From JBKPNJ01 sp963695705 (GTDB lineage: Bacteria > Actinomycetota > Actinomycetes > Propionibacteriales > Nocardioidaceae), in the NCBI GenBank assembly GCA_963695705.1, contig CAVOHB010000009.1, forward strand, positions 310,001 to 374,000: a DNA stretch of 64,000 nucleotides, written 5' to 3'. Below, piece by piece: positions 9,178-17,430 of this stretch. The notes under the pieces were generated by a model. It worked only from the letters and a program-made list of their open reading frames with translations, was not told the DNA's origin and made no database searches. A program made the translations under genes and the position numbers. Numbering within the stretch: position 1 is the stretch's first letter; every line of letters starts with the position of its first letter.

Positions 9178-9925
9178 AGCCGGCCTCCGTCTCTTGCTCG
9201 TCGACGATGCGTCCGTCGAGCATCCTGATGATTCGGTCGGTACGGCGTCCGACCGCGATGTCATGGGTCACGATCAGGAACGTCAGGCCCCGTTCAACGT
9301 TGAGCCGCCGCATCAGCGATGTCACCTCTTCGGCCGTCTCGCTGTCCAGGTCTCCGGTCGGCTCATCCGCCCAGACGATGGCGGGATCGTTGACCAGTGC
9401 GCGTGCGATCGTCACGCGTTGTCGTTCGCCACCAGACAGCTCCTCGGGCACGTGTCTGGCGCGATCTCCGAGACCGACGAGATCCAGGGCCTCGAGCGCC
9501 CTGCTACGCGCCATCCCGGGTGGCCGCCCGGCGACGAGCAGCGACAGTTCGATGTTCTCGACGGCAGACAGCACCGGCATGAGGTTGTAGAACTGGAAGA
9601 CGAATCCCATGCGCTCGGCGCGGTACCTCGTACGTTCGCGATCGGAGAGGCCGGCAAGGTCGACGCCTTCAATGTGCACCTGGCCCGCGTCGATCTCATC
9701 GAGACCAGACAGGCAGTTCAGCAGGGTCGTCTTGCCGCACCCGCTCGGTCCCATCACGGCGACCATCTCGCCGCGTCGAAGTGACAGATCAATCCCGTTG
9801 AGTGCGTCGACCCGTATCTGACCGGTGTCGTAGGTCTTCTTGACGCCGCTGGCGCTGACGATGGCGCCTTCCTCACGGGCACCCGGTACTCCGTGAAGCG
9901 TCGGGTGACTTCGAAGCCTCAGCAT
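9152..9925 (-). CDS. ABC transporter ATP-binding protein (MacB/LolD-like)
   Basis: This 257-aa ATPase drives the FtsX-type permease encoded downstream. Walker A is GPSGCGKTT, the Q-loop lies in FVFQFYNLMP, the signature is LSGGERQR, Walker B is IVWADEPTGDLDS and the H-loop is VTHD. The ATG at 9925 is preceded by a GAGGAGAGG ribosome binding site. A DevR-type box lies about 67 bp upstream, so this exporter is likely induced with the dormancy genes. Confidence 0.92.
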   Translation of the reverse strand: MLRLRSHPTLHGVPGAREEGAIVSASGVKKTYDTGQIRVDALNGIDLSLRRGEMVAVMGPSGCGKTTLLNCLSGLDEIDAGQVHIEGVDLAGLSDRERTRYRAERMGFVFQFYNLMPVLSAVENIELSLLVAGRPPGMARSRALEALDLVGLGDRARHVPEELSGGERQRVTIARALVNDPAIVWADEPTGDLDSETAEEVTSLMRRLNVERGLTFLIVTHDIAVGRRTDRIIRMLDGRIVDEQETEAGYVRATHSA

Positions 9926-9991
9926 GACCTCTCCTCCTCGACGATGCGGCCTCTCACGCAACAGGATCCGCACCTGACCAGACCGTCAACA

Positions 9992-10006
9992 GAGCCCAAG
10001 GTCCCC
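9992..10006. promoter_or_regulatory. DevR-type box upstream of the ABC exporter operon
   Basis: GAGCCCAAGGTCCCC reads GGGGACCTTGGGCTC on the minus strand, towards the ATPase gene. It is a match to the GGGNCYTTNGNCCC pattern with one mismatch. Confidence 0.55.
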
Positions 10007-10300
10007 CTCCCAACGGCGAATGACCCAACCCCGGGGTCCGGGGACGCTTCAATACGACTGTGCGGCGAGACGGCCAATGTCGTTCATGAACGCAGCAGAC
10101 CCCGAGAAGGTCAGGCCCGCATCGCCGACGTCAGCTTCGGGTTCGGAGCCTGGGCTGTGGGAGGCGTCCCAGAAGCGCGCACTGTGTGCCGAACCAGTGC
10201 GGACGCCGGTTCATCGTGGGGCCGACCCGGGTTCATCCACCGGCAGCCCTGGCCAGGACAGCGAGAGGACGTGCGCTGGTCGCAGTCGCCTGCAGCATCC

Positions 10301-10480
10301 TCAGTTGAGAGCGGAGAAGGCGTCATAAACCATGAATGCCGGCCACACGATCCCCTGCAGGATCGCAAGCGCATACTCCCAGAACCCGTCGGCCTGCTGC
10401 CAGAAGTACACCAAGGCGCCGAAGATCCCCAGCCCATAGATGGCGCCGCTACCCGCCGCTGCACCGGAGGTGTTGTTCAT
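10301..10480 (-). CDS. Small membrane protein of unknown function
   Basis: The 59-aa product MNNTSGAAAG… has a Gly/Ala-rich start, one helix at about residues 14-28 (YGLGIFGALVYFWQQ) and a second at about 35-53. I chose the internal ATG at 10480 because the 20 residues before it look non-coding. Short two-helix proteins of this pattern are common in actinobacteria. The gene stands alone between the ABC exporter and a flavodoxin. No clear DevR-type box was seen. Confidence 0.6.
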   Translation of the reverse strand: MNNTSGAAAGSGAIYGLGIFGALVYFWQQADGFWEYALAILQGIVWPAFMVYDAFSALN

Positions 10481-10699
10481 CTTGGTCCCACCCCTGTCAT
10501 CGATCGTCCAGTGGCATTGCTTGTCCTGTTCCCGAGACACGATTGAGCCTTTCGCAGCATGCTCCCTCCAAGCCGGCTGAAGAGAAAGCCGTGCTCAGTG
10601 GATCACCCACGCGAACGCGGATCAGACCAACGAAGGCAGGCACCAGCGCCAGACCCTGCCGGTCGCGCCGAGCCTCATGCCACGCGAGTCTCGATCTGC

Positions 10700-11224
10700 C
10701 TATGCCGGGACTTCGCCGTTGTCGATTGGCGCCGATGGCGGTGTGAGCCTTGTTGCGATTCTGTCGGCCCAGGCCCGCACGGCAGACTCGTCACGGTGGT
10801 CACCCGCCATACCGCGCCGGGCGAGAGTGCGTGCGAACCAGTCACCGCCGTCGAGGCGCAGTCGGCCGCCGAAAGTCACGTGCTCTTCGGCGCCGATCCT
10901 GCGAGCGAAGCGGTTGACCATCGGAATGATGTCGTGGTTCGGAACGGCGGTCTCAGGGTCAACCGGGCCACTGCTGAACAGCCAGACACGCGTCGATGTG
11001 AGCGTGGCCCGGTGCTTGCGAAGGAATCGCCGGGCATCGTGTTGCCAACGGCGCAGATAGACCGCCCCGCCAAGGATCACCACGTCGTATCCCGTCGGGG
11101 CGGGGGCACTCGCGGCGTCCCGAAGGTCCACCTCCATTCGTCGGGCCCGAAGCTCGTCGGCGATCCACGCAGCGATCTCGGCCGTACCGCCGTTTCGGGA
11201 TCCGTATGTGACCAGAACTCTCAC
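10700..11224 (-). CDS. Flavodoxin-like protein
   Basis: The product of about 174 aa has a flavodoxin fold. The FMN phosphate loop is near the start (TYGSRNGGTAEIA), a second loop is VVILGGAVYLRRW and a third is LFSSGPV. It resembles the HemG/menaquinone-dependent protoporphyrinogen oxidase type of short flavodoxin, but the electron partner is not known. A GGAGGTG ribosome binding site favours GTG at 11224; an in-frame ATG at 11239 is also possible. It is the first of two flavodoxin-like genes in the island. Confidence 0.85.
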   Translation of the reverse strand: MRVLVTYGSRNGGTAEIAAWIADELRARRMEVDLRDAASAPAPTGYDVVILGGAVYLRRWQHDARRFLRKHRATLTSTRVWLFSSGPVDPETAVPNHDIIPMVNRFARRIGAEEHVTFGGRLRLDGGDWFARTLARRGMAGDHRDESAVRAWADRIATRLTPPSAPIDNGEVPA

Positions 11225-11284
11225 GGTGCTCACCTCCATTCCTCTCTAATCGGGTGCCGCGGTGCCGGCCAGTCCTCAGGGGAC

Positions 11285-12220
11285 TCAGTACGTGGGTGTG
11301 AGGACTTCACCTGAGGTCGGACCGGGCGTCGGGTGATGCGCCGCCGGCTTCTGGTCTGGCACGACCGCGACCGGGCAACCTGAACCCGCGAGGACGGCTC
11401 GGGCCACCGAACCGACAGGCGGCATGCTCAGCGCGCCCCTGCCGTGGCGGCCGACGACCAGCAGATCGGCAGCGTTGGAGGCGGCGACCAGCGCCTCCGC
11501 GGGATGTTCCCGTTCGATCAGGCGTAGCACCGTTACGTCGGGGTACTGGTCCGCCCAGCCCGCCAGCGTCTCGCCCATCATCACCTCAGCCGACTCGCGC
11601 CACTCATCGACCGTTTCGATGGGGATGTCGTAGCGTTCACGTGTTGTAGCGGCTGAGGCGTGGAGCACCACTAGCTCGGCCTCGCGTGAGACCGCCGCCT
11701 CGAAACCCGCCCGGAGGGCGGCGGTTGCCGGCCCGGAGCCGTCGACGCCGACCACCACTCGCCCCCGGGCCGGCGTGGCAGCCGTCCATGCCACTGGGAC
11801 GCTCAGCACCGGACAGGTGGCCTTGGCAGCCACTGCGGTACTGGTGGAGCCGAGGACGAACCGGACGATTCCGGTGAGCTGCCGCCGCCCCAGGACGACC
11901 ACCCGAGCCTCGACCGACTTGGCCAAGAGTACGTCAACCGCAGATCCCTGTCGCAGCACGATTTCGATGGGGACCGTGGACCCACTGGCCCGCACGTGCT
12001 TCGCTGCGTCTGAAAGCACCTGTTGCCCCTCGTCCTGCGGAGAGTCCGGCAGCGGTGGAATCACAGGGCCGGTCGTCGCGAGCGCGTAGTAGGCATGAAC
12101 GATGCGAATCCCACACCCGCCTCGGCTGGCCTCAGCGACGGCGAAGTCCAACGCTCGAAGCCCGTCTCCCGACCCGTCGACACCGACCACGACCCAACGG
12201 TTCAACTTGGAACCGGTCAT
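11285..12220 (-). CDS. Universal stress protein, tandem UspA domains
   Basis: The 311-aa protein has two UspA domains (about residues 8-145 and 155-290). The second keeps the ATP-binding signature G-2X-G-9X-GS in VVGRHGRGALSMPPVGS. The first is degenerate (LGRRQLTGIVRFVLGSTS, with Gln in place of Gly), so only one site may bind ATP. Two-domain Usp proteins such as M. tuberculosis Rv2005c and Rv2623 are DosR targets. The ATG at 12220 has GGAGG upstream. A box lies 76 bp upstream, and the gene is divergent from the next Usp gene. Confidence 0.9.
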   Translation of the reverse strand: MTGSKLNRWVVVGVDGSGDGLRALDFAVAEASRGGCGIRIVHAYYALATTGPVIPPLPDSPQDEGQQVLSDAAKHVRASGSTVPIEIVLRQGSAVDVLLAKSVEARVVVLGRRQLTGIVRFVLGSTSTAVAAKATCPVLSVPVAWTAATPARGRVVVGVDGSGPATAALRAGFEAAVSREAELVVLHASAATTRERYDIPIETVDEWRESAEVMMGETLAGWADQYPDVTVLRLIEREHPAEALVAASNAADLLVVGRHGRGALSMPPVGSVARAVLAGSGCPVAVVPDQKPAAHHPTPGPTSGEVLTPTY

Positions 12221-12295
12221 CACTGCCCAACCTCCACATGCGCGACGATGAAGTGCTTGGAGTTCAGCATTCCGGGTATCGGAACCCCGCGGTAC

Positions 12296-12309
12296 GGACC
12301 AAAGACCCG
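12296..12309. promoter_or_regulatory. DevR-type box for the minus-strand Usp gene
   Basis: GGACCAAAGACCCG reads CGGGTCTTTGGTCC on the minus strand. It lies in the 352-bp intergenic region 12221-12572 between two divergent Usp genes, which also holds the next box and nothing else recognisable. Confidence 0.65.
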
Positions 12310-12478
12310 AAACCAGCGCTGAAGGTCCGCTTGCACCCGGGTGTCCCGCCCAAATTCTGAGACGCTCATCCGGTTTCTCACATGTTGACCGTCCGCTGAC
12401 CACCCGACACCTGAGTCGACCCCGGATACTACGGTTCCTCGTCCACAGGCGGGTCGGATTATTGCCCTTTGCCGCGGC

Positions 12479-12492
12479 GGGACTTTCGACCC
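12479..12492. promoter_or_regulatory. DevR-type box for the plus-strand Usp gene
   Basis: GGGACTTTCGACCC is one of the closest matches in the window to the mycobacterial DosR box. It lies 80 bp before the ATG at 12573. Confidence 0.75.
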
Positions 12493-12572
12493 GTCGAGCG
12501 GTACCTTGGCCCCTGACCTGTTGAGGACCGGCTCGGGACGCTTAAATTGTCGCCGACGTTGAGGAGCACAAG

Positions 12573-13498
12573 ATGTCCGGTACCCAAGGAACGGAACCCG
12601 CAGCGCACACGGCAGGCTCTGCAGAGCCGGCAAGGCCGTTCGTCGTGGTCGGTGTCGACGGCTCGGAGACCAACGAGTCCGCGCTCAGATGGGCCGCGGA
12701 GGAGGCAGCGCTGACCGGCGCATCGCTGCGGCTGGTCTACGTCATCAGCAGGTCGGTGCAGAGCAGCCCATATTGGCCCGCTGGAATGCTCGACGGATTC
12801 GTGAACAGGCTGTTGACGCGGGCCAAAGCAATCGTTGAGGACCATCACGAGGGACTTGACGTACAAACCGAATTCGTGACCGGCTCACCCCGATCGAAGC
12901 TGATCGACGCTGGTCGTGATGCGTCTCTGCTGGTAGTCGGCCGGCGCGGGCACGGCACGTTCGGGGAGCTGCTGCTCGGCTCTGTGGCGGTCTCGGTTGC
13001 CGCTCGATCAGTTGTGCCCACGGTGGTGATCCCCCACATGTGGCAGCGCGACCTGCACGAGGGAGATCCGATCGTGGTTGGCATCGACGGCGAGGGTGGA
13101 AGTGAGGAAGCCATAGGTTTCGCCTTCGAGCTGGCGCGGAGTCACTCAGCCCCCCTGAATGCCGTGCATGTCGCACCCGCCGGCGACGAGTACATGTGGA
13201 ACGAGTTCGCCAGGGAGAAGACCAACGAGGAATGGAGACGTGAGACGGTCGGGGTGGTGGAAGCGGCAATCGAGGCCAAACGCCAGGAGTATCCGCAGGT
13301 CGATGTGGCGGTAAGCCCGCAATGGGGCATCCGGTTCGCGTGCTCGTGGATGAGAGTGCCGCCGCGCAGGCGCTGGTCCTCGGGGGTAAACGGCACGGGC
13401 GGATCCGGGGCGGCGTGCTGGGCTCGGTGTCGCACGGCGCACTGCACCACGCGCTGTGCCCGGTCGTTACCGTCCACGCCGACACGGCCGGGTCGTGA
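12573..13498 (+). CDS. Universal stress protein, tandem UspA domains, one-base frameshift near the end
   Basis: The first UspA domain (residues 22-160) is intact, with VVGRRGHGTFGELLLGS as ATP-binding signature. The second starts at IVVGIDGEGGSEEA. At the G4 run 13324-13327 one G seems missing. The uncorrected frame runs to 13520 with a nonsense tail. Adding one base gives GHPVRVLVDES, then LVLGGKRHGRIRGGVLGS, and a stop at 13496-13498, which is the expected Usp C-terminus. The corrected length would be about 308 aa. A very good DevR-type box lies upstream. Confidence 0.85.
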
Positions 13499-13583
13499 CG
13501 TGTTCAGCCAGTCACCTTGATGGTCGCGGCTGGTTAATGTCGCGGAAGAGCTGACCACAGGCCGACGCACGGTGGTCATCGCT

Positions 13584-13602
13584 GAGGACCTTCGACCCTT
13601 GG
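13584..13602. promoter_or_regulatory. DevR-type box upstream of GAPDH
   Basis: GAGGACCTTCGACCCTTGG contains GGACCTTCGACCC. It lies about 80 bp before the GAPDH start, the same spacing as for the neighbouring Usp genes. Confidence 0.65.
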
Positions 13603-13680
13603 CCTGTTCGTCGACCATGCGCACCCTGGACCAGGACGCTTGCCCATGCACGACACGACGAAGCGGAGTGGGAGAACCTG

Positions 13681-14688
13681 ATGAGCACTCGAGTGGGTAT
13701 CAATGGGCTGGGCCGGGTCGGCAGAGCCTTTCTTCGCCTTGCCGCGGAGAGCGACGATCTTGAGATTGTGGCCGTCAATGACATCGCCGATGCTGCGACT
13801 GTCGCCCGTCTGTTGCGGCGCGACAGCACGTTCGGCCCCTTCCGCAAAGACGTCGCGGTCAGTGACGAGGTGCTGGTGATCGACGGGCGCAAGATTGCGG
13901 TGAGTTCGGTCGGCGAACCCGAAGACCTCGCGTGGGCTGACAATGAGGTCGACGTCGTGGTGGAGTGCACTGGAAGGTTTCGCAATCGAGACAGCGCGGC
14001 TGGCCATCTGAAGGCCGGAGCCTCGCGGGTGGTTATCTCCGCCCCCGGCAAGGGGGTCGATGCGACGATCGTGATGGGTGTCAATGACACGACATACGAC
14101 CCGACGGCCCATCGGGTGATCTCCAATGCGTCGTGCACTACGAACTGCGTGGCGCCGATGGTGAAGGTGCTCCACGATGCTTTCGGCTTCGCACAGGGCT
14201 TCATGACCACCGTGCACGCTTACACCAACGACCAGAATGTGCTCGACGGTCCGCACAAGGACGCCCGACGGGCCCGTGCCGCCGCCGTGAACATCATCCC
14301 GACGACCACCGGAGCGGCCAGGGCGGTCGGGGAGGTTCTGCCCGAGCTGGCCGGTCGGCTCGATGGCGTCGCGCTGCGCGTCCCGGTTGTCGACGGGTCG
14401 CTGGTCGACCTGGCGGTGCTGCTCGACCGAGACGTGACCGTGCAGGACATCAACGCGGCATTCGCCGCAGCAGCCGCGGATGGCCCGCTTGCCGGCAAAC
14501 TGGTCTTCACGACCGAACCTTTCGTCTCCTCGGATGTGATCGGCGACGACGCGTCATGCGTCCTCGACGCCGGCCTGACGCAGGCGTCGGGGCGGTTCGC
14601 GAAGGTCTTCGGGTGGTACGACAACGAGTGGGGCTACACCTGCCGACTTGCCGACCTCACCCGACTTGTCGCCAGAAACGGGCGGTAG
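13681..14688 (+). CDS. gap: Glyceraldehyde-3-phosphate dehydrogenase, type I
   Basis: The 335-aa enzyme makes 1,3-bisphosphoglycerate from glyceraldehyde 3-phosphate with NAD(P)+. The Rossmann start is VGINGLGRVGR, the active-site Cys lies in SNASCTTNC (about residue 152) and the C-terminal segment is GWYDNEWGYTCRLADL. It is a complete single gene without pgk or tpi beside it, so it is probably not the main glycolytic copy. The DevR-type box upstream suggests a hypoxia-induced isoform, which is an inference. Confidence 0.93.
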   Translation: MSTRVGINGLGRVGRAFLRLAAESDDLEIVAVNDIADAATVARLLRRDSTFGPFRKDVAVSDEVLVIDGRKIAVSSVGEPEDLAWADNEVDVVVECTGRFRNRDSAAGHLKAGASRVVISAPGKGVDATIVMGVNDTTYDPTAHRVISNASCTTNCVAPMVKVLHDAFGFAQGFMTTVHAYTNDQNVLDGPHKDARRARAAAVNIIPTTTGAARAVGEVLPELAGRLDGVALRVPVVDGSLVDLAVLLDRDVTVQDINAAFAAAAADGPLAGKLVFTTEPFVSSDVIGDDASCVLDAGLTQASGRFAKVFGWYDNEWGYTCRLADLTRLVARNGR

Positions 14689-14796
14689 GACGGCCAGTGC
14701 TCCAGCTTTCACCTTCAGCGCACTAGCCGGCTGACCGACGGCAATCCGGGTCGACGTTCTCGCCGACATGACATGTGTCGCGCGGACGAGCTGGCC

Positions 14797-14814
14797 AAGG
14801 GTCGAAAGGACCTC
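14797..14814. promoter_or_regulatory. DevR-type box upstream of the single-domain Usp gene
   Basis: AAGGGTCGAAAGGACCTC reads GGTCCTTTCGACCC in reverse. It lies about 85 bp before the ATG at 14899. Confidence 0.65.
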
Positions 14815-14898
14815 CAACACGGGCCTCACGACCCTGCCGAGACGGAGGTGCACGACCGGAGAATTCAGTCAGGGCTAGGACACATCGAGGAGGACACC

Positions 14899-15384
14899 AT
14901 GCCAACGACGACCATCACAGTCGGACTTGACCACACCCCTGCCGGCATGGCTGCTCTTCGCTACGCGGTCGACCTGGCGGCGACGGAGGAGCGCGGTGAG
15001 GTGCTGGCCATTCACGCGTTTGAGCTGCCAGCTCGACCGGACCGGCGCTTGGAGCGCAACATGTCCGATACCAGGCGTGAGCTGCTCGACCGGTGTCAGT
15101 GCTGGATCGACGATGCCATCCCGTGGGATCAGTCGGGTGTATTGATCCGGCTGGTGATCCGCGATGGGAGATGCCGCGACGTGCTGGTTAGGGCGTCACG
15201 CGAGGCCAGCGTGCTCGTGGTCGGTGCTCCGGCGGTAGCCCCCACGGCAGCGACTCGGGACCTACTGGCCCACTTGCGCGCCAAAGTGCGCAGCGATCTG
15301 GTGGAAGTGGATGAGAACGGCTCTGCGCGTCGCACCGTCGGCGACATGACGCGTCCGACGCAGCAGTTCCTGCAGCCCGTGTGA
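14899..15384 (+). CDS. Single-domain universal stress protein, degenerate ATP site
   Basis: The 161-aa protein starts MPTTTITVGLDHTPAGMAAL after a GAGGAGG ribosome binding site and has one UspA domain. The usual G-2X-G-9X-G(S/T) loop is replaced by VVGAPAVAPTAATRDL, so it probably does not bind ATP in the normal way. The 40-residue C-terminal tail (…GSARRTVGDMTRPTQQF) is not part of the domain. It may act as a partner of the two-domain Usps nearby. Confidence 0.75.
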   Translation: MPTTTITVGLDHTPAGMAALRYAVDLAATEERGEVLAIHAFELPARPDRRLERNMSDTRRELLDRCQCWIDDAIPWDQSGVLIRLVIRDGRCRDVLVRASREASVLVVGAPAVAPTAATRDLLAHLRAKVRSDLVEVDENGSARRTVGDMTRPTQQFLQPV

Positions 15385-15451
15385 CCGGTCGTGCACACGG
15401 GCCGCGAAGGCTGTCGCATCCTCTGACAATGGCTGCGGCCATGCCGTGAAC

Positions 15452-15465
15452 GGGCTTTGGGCCTA
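15452..15465. promoter_or_regulatory. DevR-type box upstream of the third Usp gene
   Basis: GGGCTTTGGGCCTA fits the pattern with one weak half. It lies about 97 bp before the ATG at 15562. Confidence 0.55.
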
Positions 15466-15561
15466 ACATCAGCGAGGGGGATGCAAGAAGTCATGCAGCC
15501 TAGGGTCGGCAGGTAGTGGCGCTGGTCAGCGCCTGCGGCCCGTGTCATCAGAGGACATGCC

Positions 15562-16473
15562 ATGCCCCCACCGCAGGGAACGTCTCCGTCGGCTGCGGCC
15601 GAGAGTCTTCCGGAGCACACGGACACCCCACCTGGTGCGGTGGTTGTCGGCGTCGACGGCTCGCCAGACAGTGACCGGGCCGTCGACTGGGCGTTCGCCG
15701 AAGCCGGCCGACGTGGCCGCGGACTGCACTTCATCTACGCCGTTTCCCTGCTGGTTGATGACCCGGGCGCCCCAGAGGTGCGGGAGTCTCTCTATGTGCA
15801 GGGACGAAAGCTGCTCGCAGCGGCGGCAGACCGTCGGCCAGCCGAGTTCAAGCGCGACATCACCTTCGGCCTCGCGGTCGGCCCCCCCGCCAAGAGCCTG
15901 TTGGACGCCGGCGCTGATGCAGCGCTGCTCGTGGTCGGGTCGCGGGGTCACGGTGGCTTCGCCGGAATGGTCGTCGGCTCGGTCAGCCAGCATGTGGCGC
16001 GGCATGCGACGTGTCCGGTCGTGGTTGTCAGGGATCAAGCGGACGCCGAGAGCGACCGTGTCGTCGTCGGTGTCGATGACTCTGATTCAGCCTCGGCCGC
16101 TCTCGGTTTCGCGTTCGAGCTGGCGGCGGCCACGCACGGCTCGATGCAGGCCATACGCGCCTGGAAGGCCGCGGGAGTGGGCGGGACTGGAATCGTGGTC
16201 CCCGTCACGCACGACAAGCAAGATCGTGCCCGCGGTGAGCAGACCATGCTGAACGCGGCGCTGGAGCAGTGGGTGAGCAAGTACCCGAGCGTGCCGGTGA
16301 CCGCCGAAGCGAAGGCCGGCCATGCCGCACGAGTCCTGTGCGACGCCTCCGAGCACGCGGCCTACGTCGTGGTGGGATCGCGCGGCAGGGGAGCGTTCGC
16401 CGGAATGCTGCTCGGGTCAACGAGCCAGGACGTCTTGCACCATGCCCGCTGTACCGTTGTCGTCGTTCGCTAG
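15562..16473 (+). CDS. Universal stress protein, tandem UspA domains
   Basis: The 303-aa protein has two complete UspA domains (about residues 25-155 and 165-303). Both keep the ATP-binding signature: VVGSRGHGGFAGMVVGS and VVGSRGRGAFAGMLLGS. It is the best preserved Usp of the window. Proteins of this type (M. tuberculosis Rv2623 family) bind ATP and slow growth under hypoxia. A DevR-type box lies upstream. Confidence 0.92.
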   Translation: MPPPQGTSPSAAAESLPEHTDTPPGAVVVGVDGSPDSDRAVDWAFAEAGRRGRGLHFIYAVSLLVDDPGAPEVRESLYVQGRKLLAAAADRRPAEFKRDITFGLAVGPPAKSLLDAGADAALLVVGSRGHGGFAGMVVGSVSQHVARHATCPVVVVRDQADAESDRVVVGVDDSDSASAALGFAFELAAATHGSMQAIRAWKAAGVGGTGIVVPVTHDKQDRARGEQTMLNAALEQWVSKYPSVPVTAEAKAGHAARVLCDASEHAAYVVVGSRGRGAFAGMLLGSTSQDVLHHARCTVVVVR

Positions 16474-16965
16474 CCCGTCAACTCGTGCGGCAGATCTTGC
16501 GCCTTGCGTCATGCATCTGGAGGGTCAGGACCCTCGATTCGCATGATGTTAGCCGAATCTTGGGACAGGAATCCGGGCCGACCCTGCGCCAGTGTCGGCC
16601 CGGATGCTGGTCTCCTCGTCGTGAAACCGTAGGAGCAGTAGGCAACTGCCTGCCCGGCGATTCTTGACCAGCGGGACCCCCATATTCTTGCGATGGCCAA
16701 ATCGACGTCCAGGGACCAAAGACCCGAATCCTTCCGTTGATGGTGCACCGGCGGTGCGCGGAGACCGTTCGCCGTCAACGTCAGCGGTTCACCGCAGCCA
16801 CAGCAGCGCGCTTGACACGACAGCCGGAAAGACACGGCCGGCAGTCAGGACTTTCGCCTCTGCGCCGACGGCAGCATGGAAATCAGGATGGTCGCGACGC
16901 GCACGCGCGTGCTGACCTTCCACGGACGGTGTGGGGATGCAGGTGCTGACGAGGAGGCGCCCGGA
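16474..16965. other. 492-bp intergenic region with one DevR-type box
   Basis: No convincing gene was found between the Usp gene and the split-barrel gene. The region holds the box at 16711-16728, and GAGGAGG at 16951-16957 is the ribosome binding site of the next gene. The 240 bp between box and start is longer than at the other boxes, so the 5' leader may be long or the box may be inactive. Confidence 0.5.
16711..16728. promoter_or_regulatory. DevR-type box upstream of a split-barrel gene
   Basis: AGGGACCAAAGACCCGAA has a near-perfect palindrome and reads GGGTCTTTGGTCCC in reverse. It is about 240 bp from the start at 16966. Confidence 0.65.
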
Positions 16966-17376
16966 ATGGACAATCTCACTGAGGACGAATGCTGGCGATT
17001 GCTCAGTTTCGCCGACGTGGCGCGGATCGCAGTGGTGACGACTGAGGACCTGGAGATCTTTCCCGTCAACATCGCCTTGGACGGCCCATCGATCATCTTC
17101 CGAACGGCCGAGGGGACGAAGCTGACGGCCACGACGACCGCGGACCGCGTTGTGGTCGAGGTCGACGGTTTCGATGCCGACAAGGGGGTTGCCTGGAGCG
17201 TCGTGGTCAAGGGTGACGCAGAGGCTATTGAGAGCCCCAGCGATATCGCTCGGGTCCAGAAGCTGCCTCTGCACTCCTGGCACGAAGGGTTCAAGGACCG
17301 ATTCGTACGGGTGCGGCCCGGCGATGTCCAGGGCAGGCGGTTCAAGCGGGTGACACACGATGACGACGACCACTGA
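16966..17376 (+). CDS. Pyridoxamine 5'-phosphate oxidase-like split-barrel protein
   Basis: The 136-aa protein has the pattern of small FMN/F420-binding split barrels: MDNLTEDECWRLLSFADVARIAV, then FPVNIALDG, SIIFRTAEGTKL and the end FVRVRPGDVQGRRFKRV. I chose the ATG at 16966 because of GAGGAGG just before it. It is one of three paralogues in the island (with 22562 and 23182). The family includes heme- and F420-linked reductases; the substrate here is unknown. Confidence 0.82.
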   Translation: MDNLTEDECWRLLSFADVARIAVVTTEDLEIFPVNIALDGPSIIFRTAEGTKLTATTTADRVVVEVDGFDADKGVAWSVVVKGDAEAIESPSDIARVQKLPLHSWHEGFKDRFVRVRPGDVQGRRFKRVTHDDDDH

Positions 17377-17430
17377 CAGGGAGCGCACCGGCTCGCCGCG
17401 GGCGGCGCAGAAGGCTTGGGAGTCCTGTTC

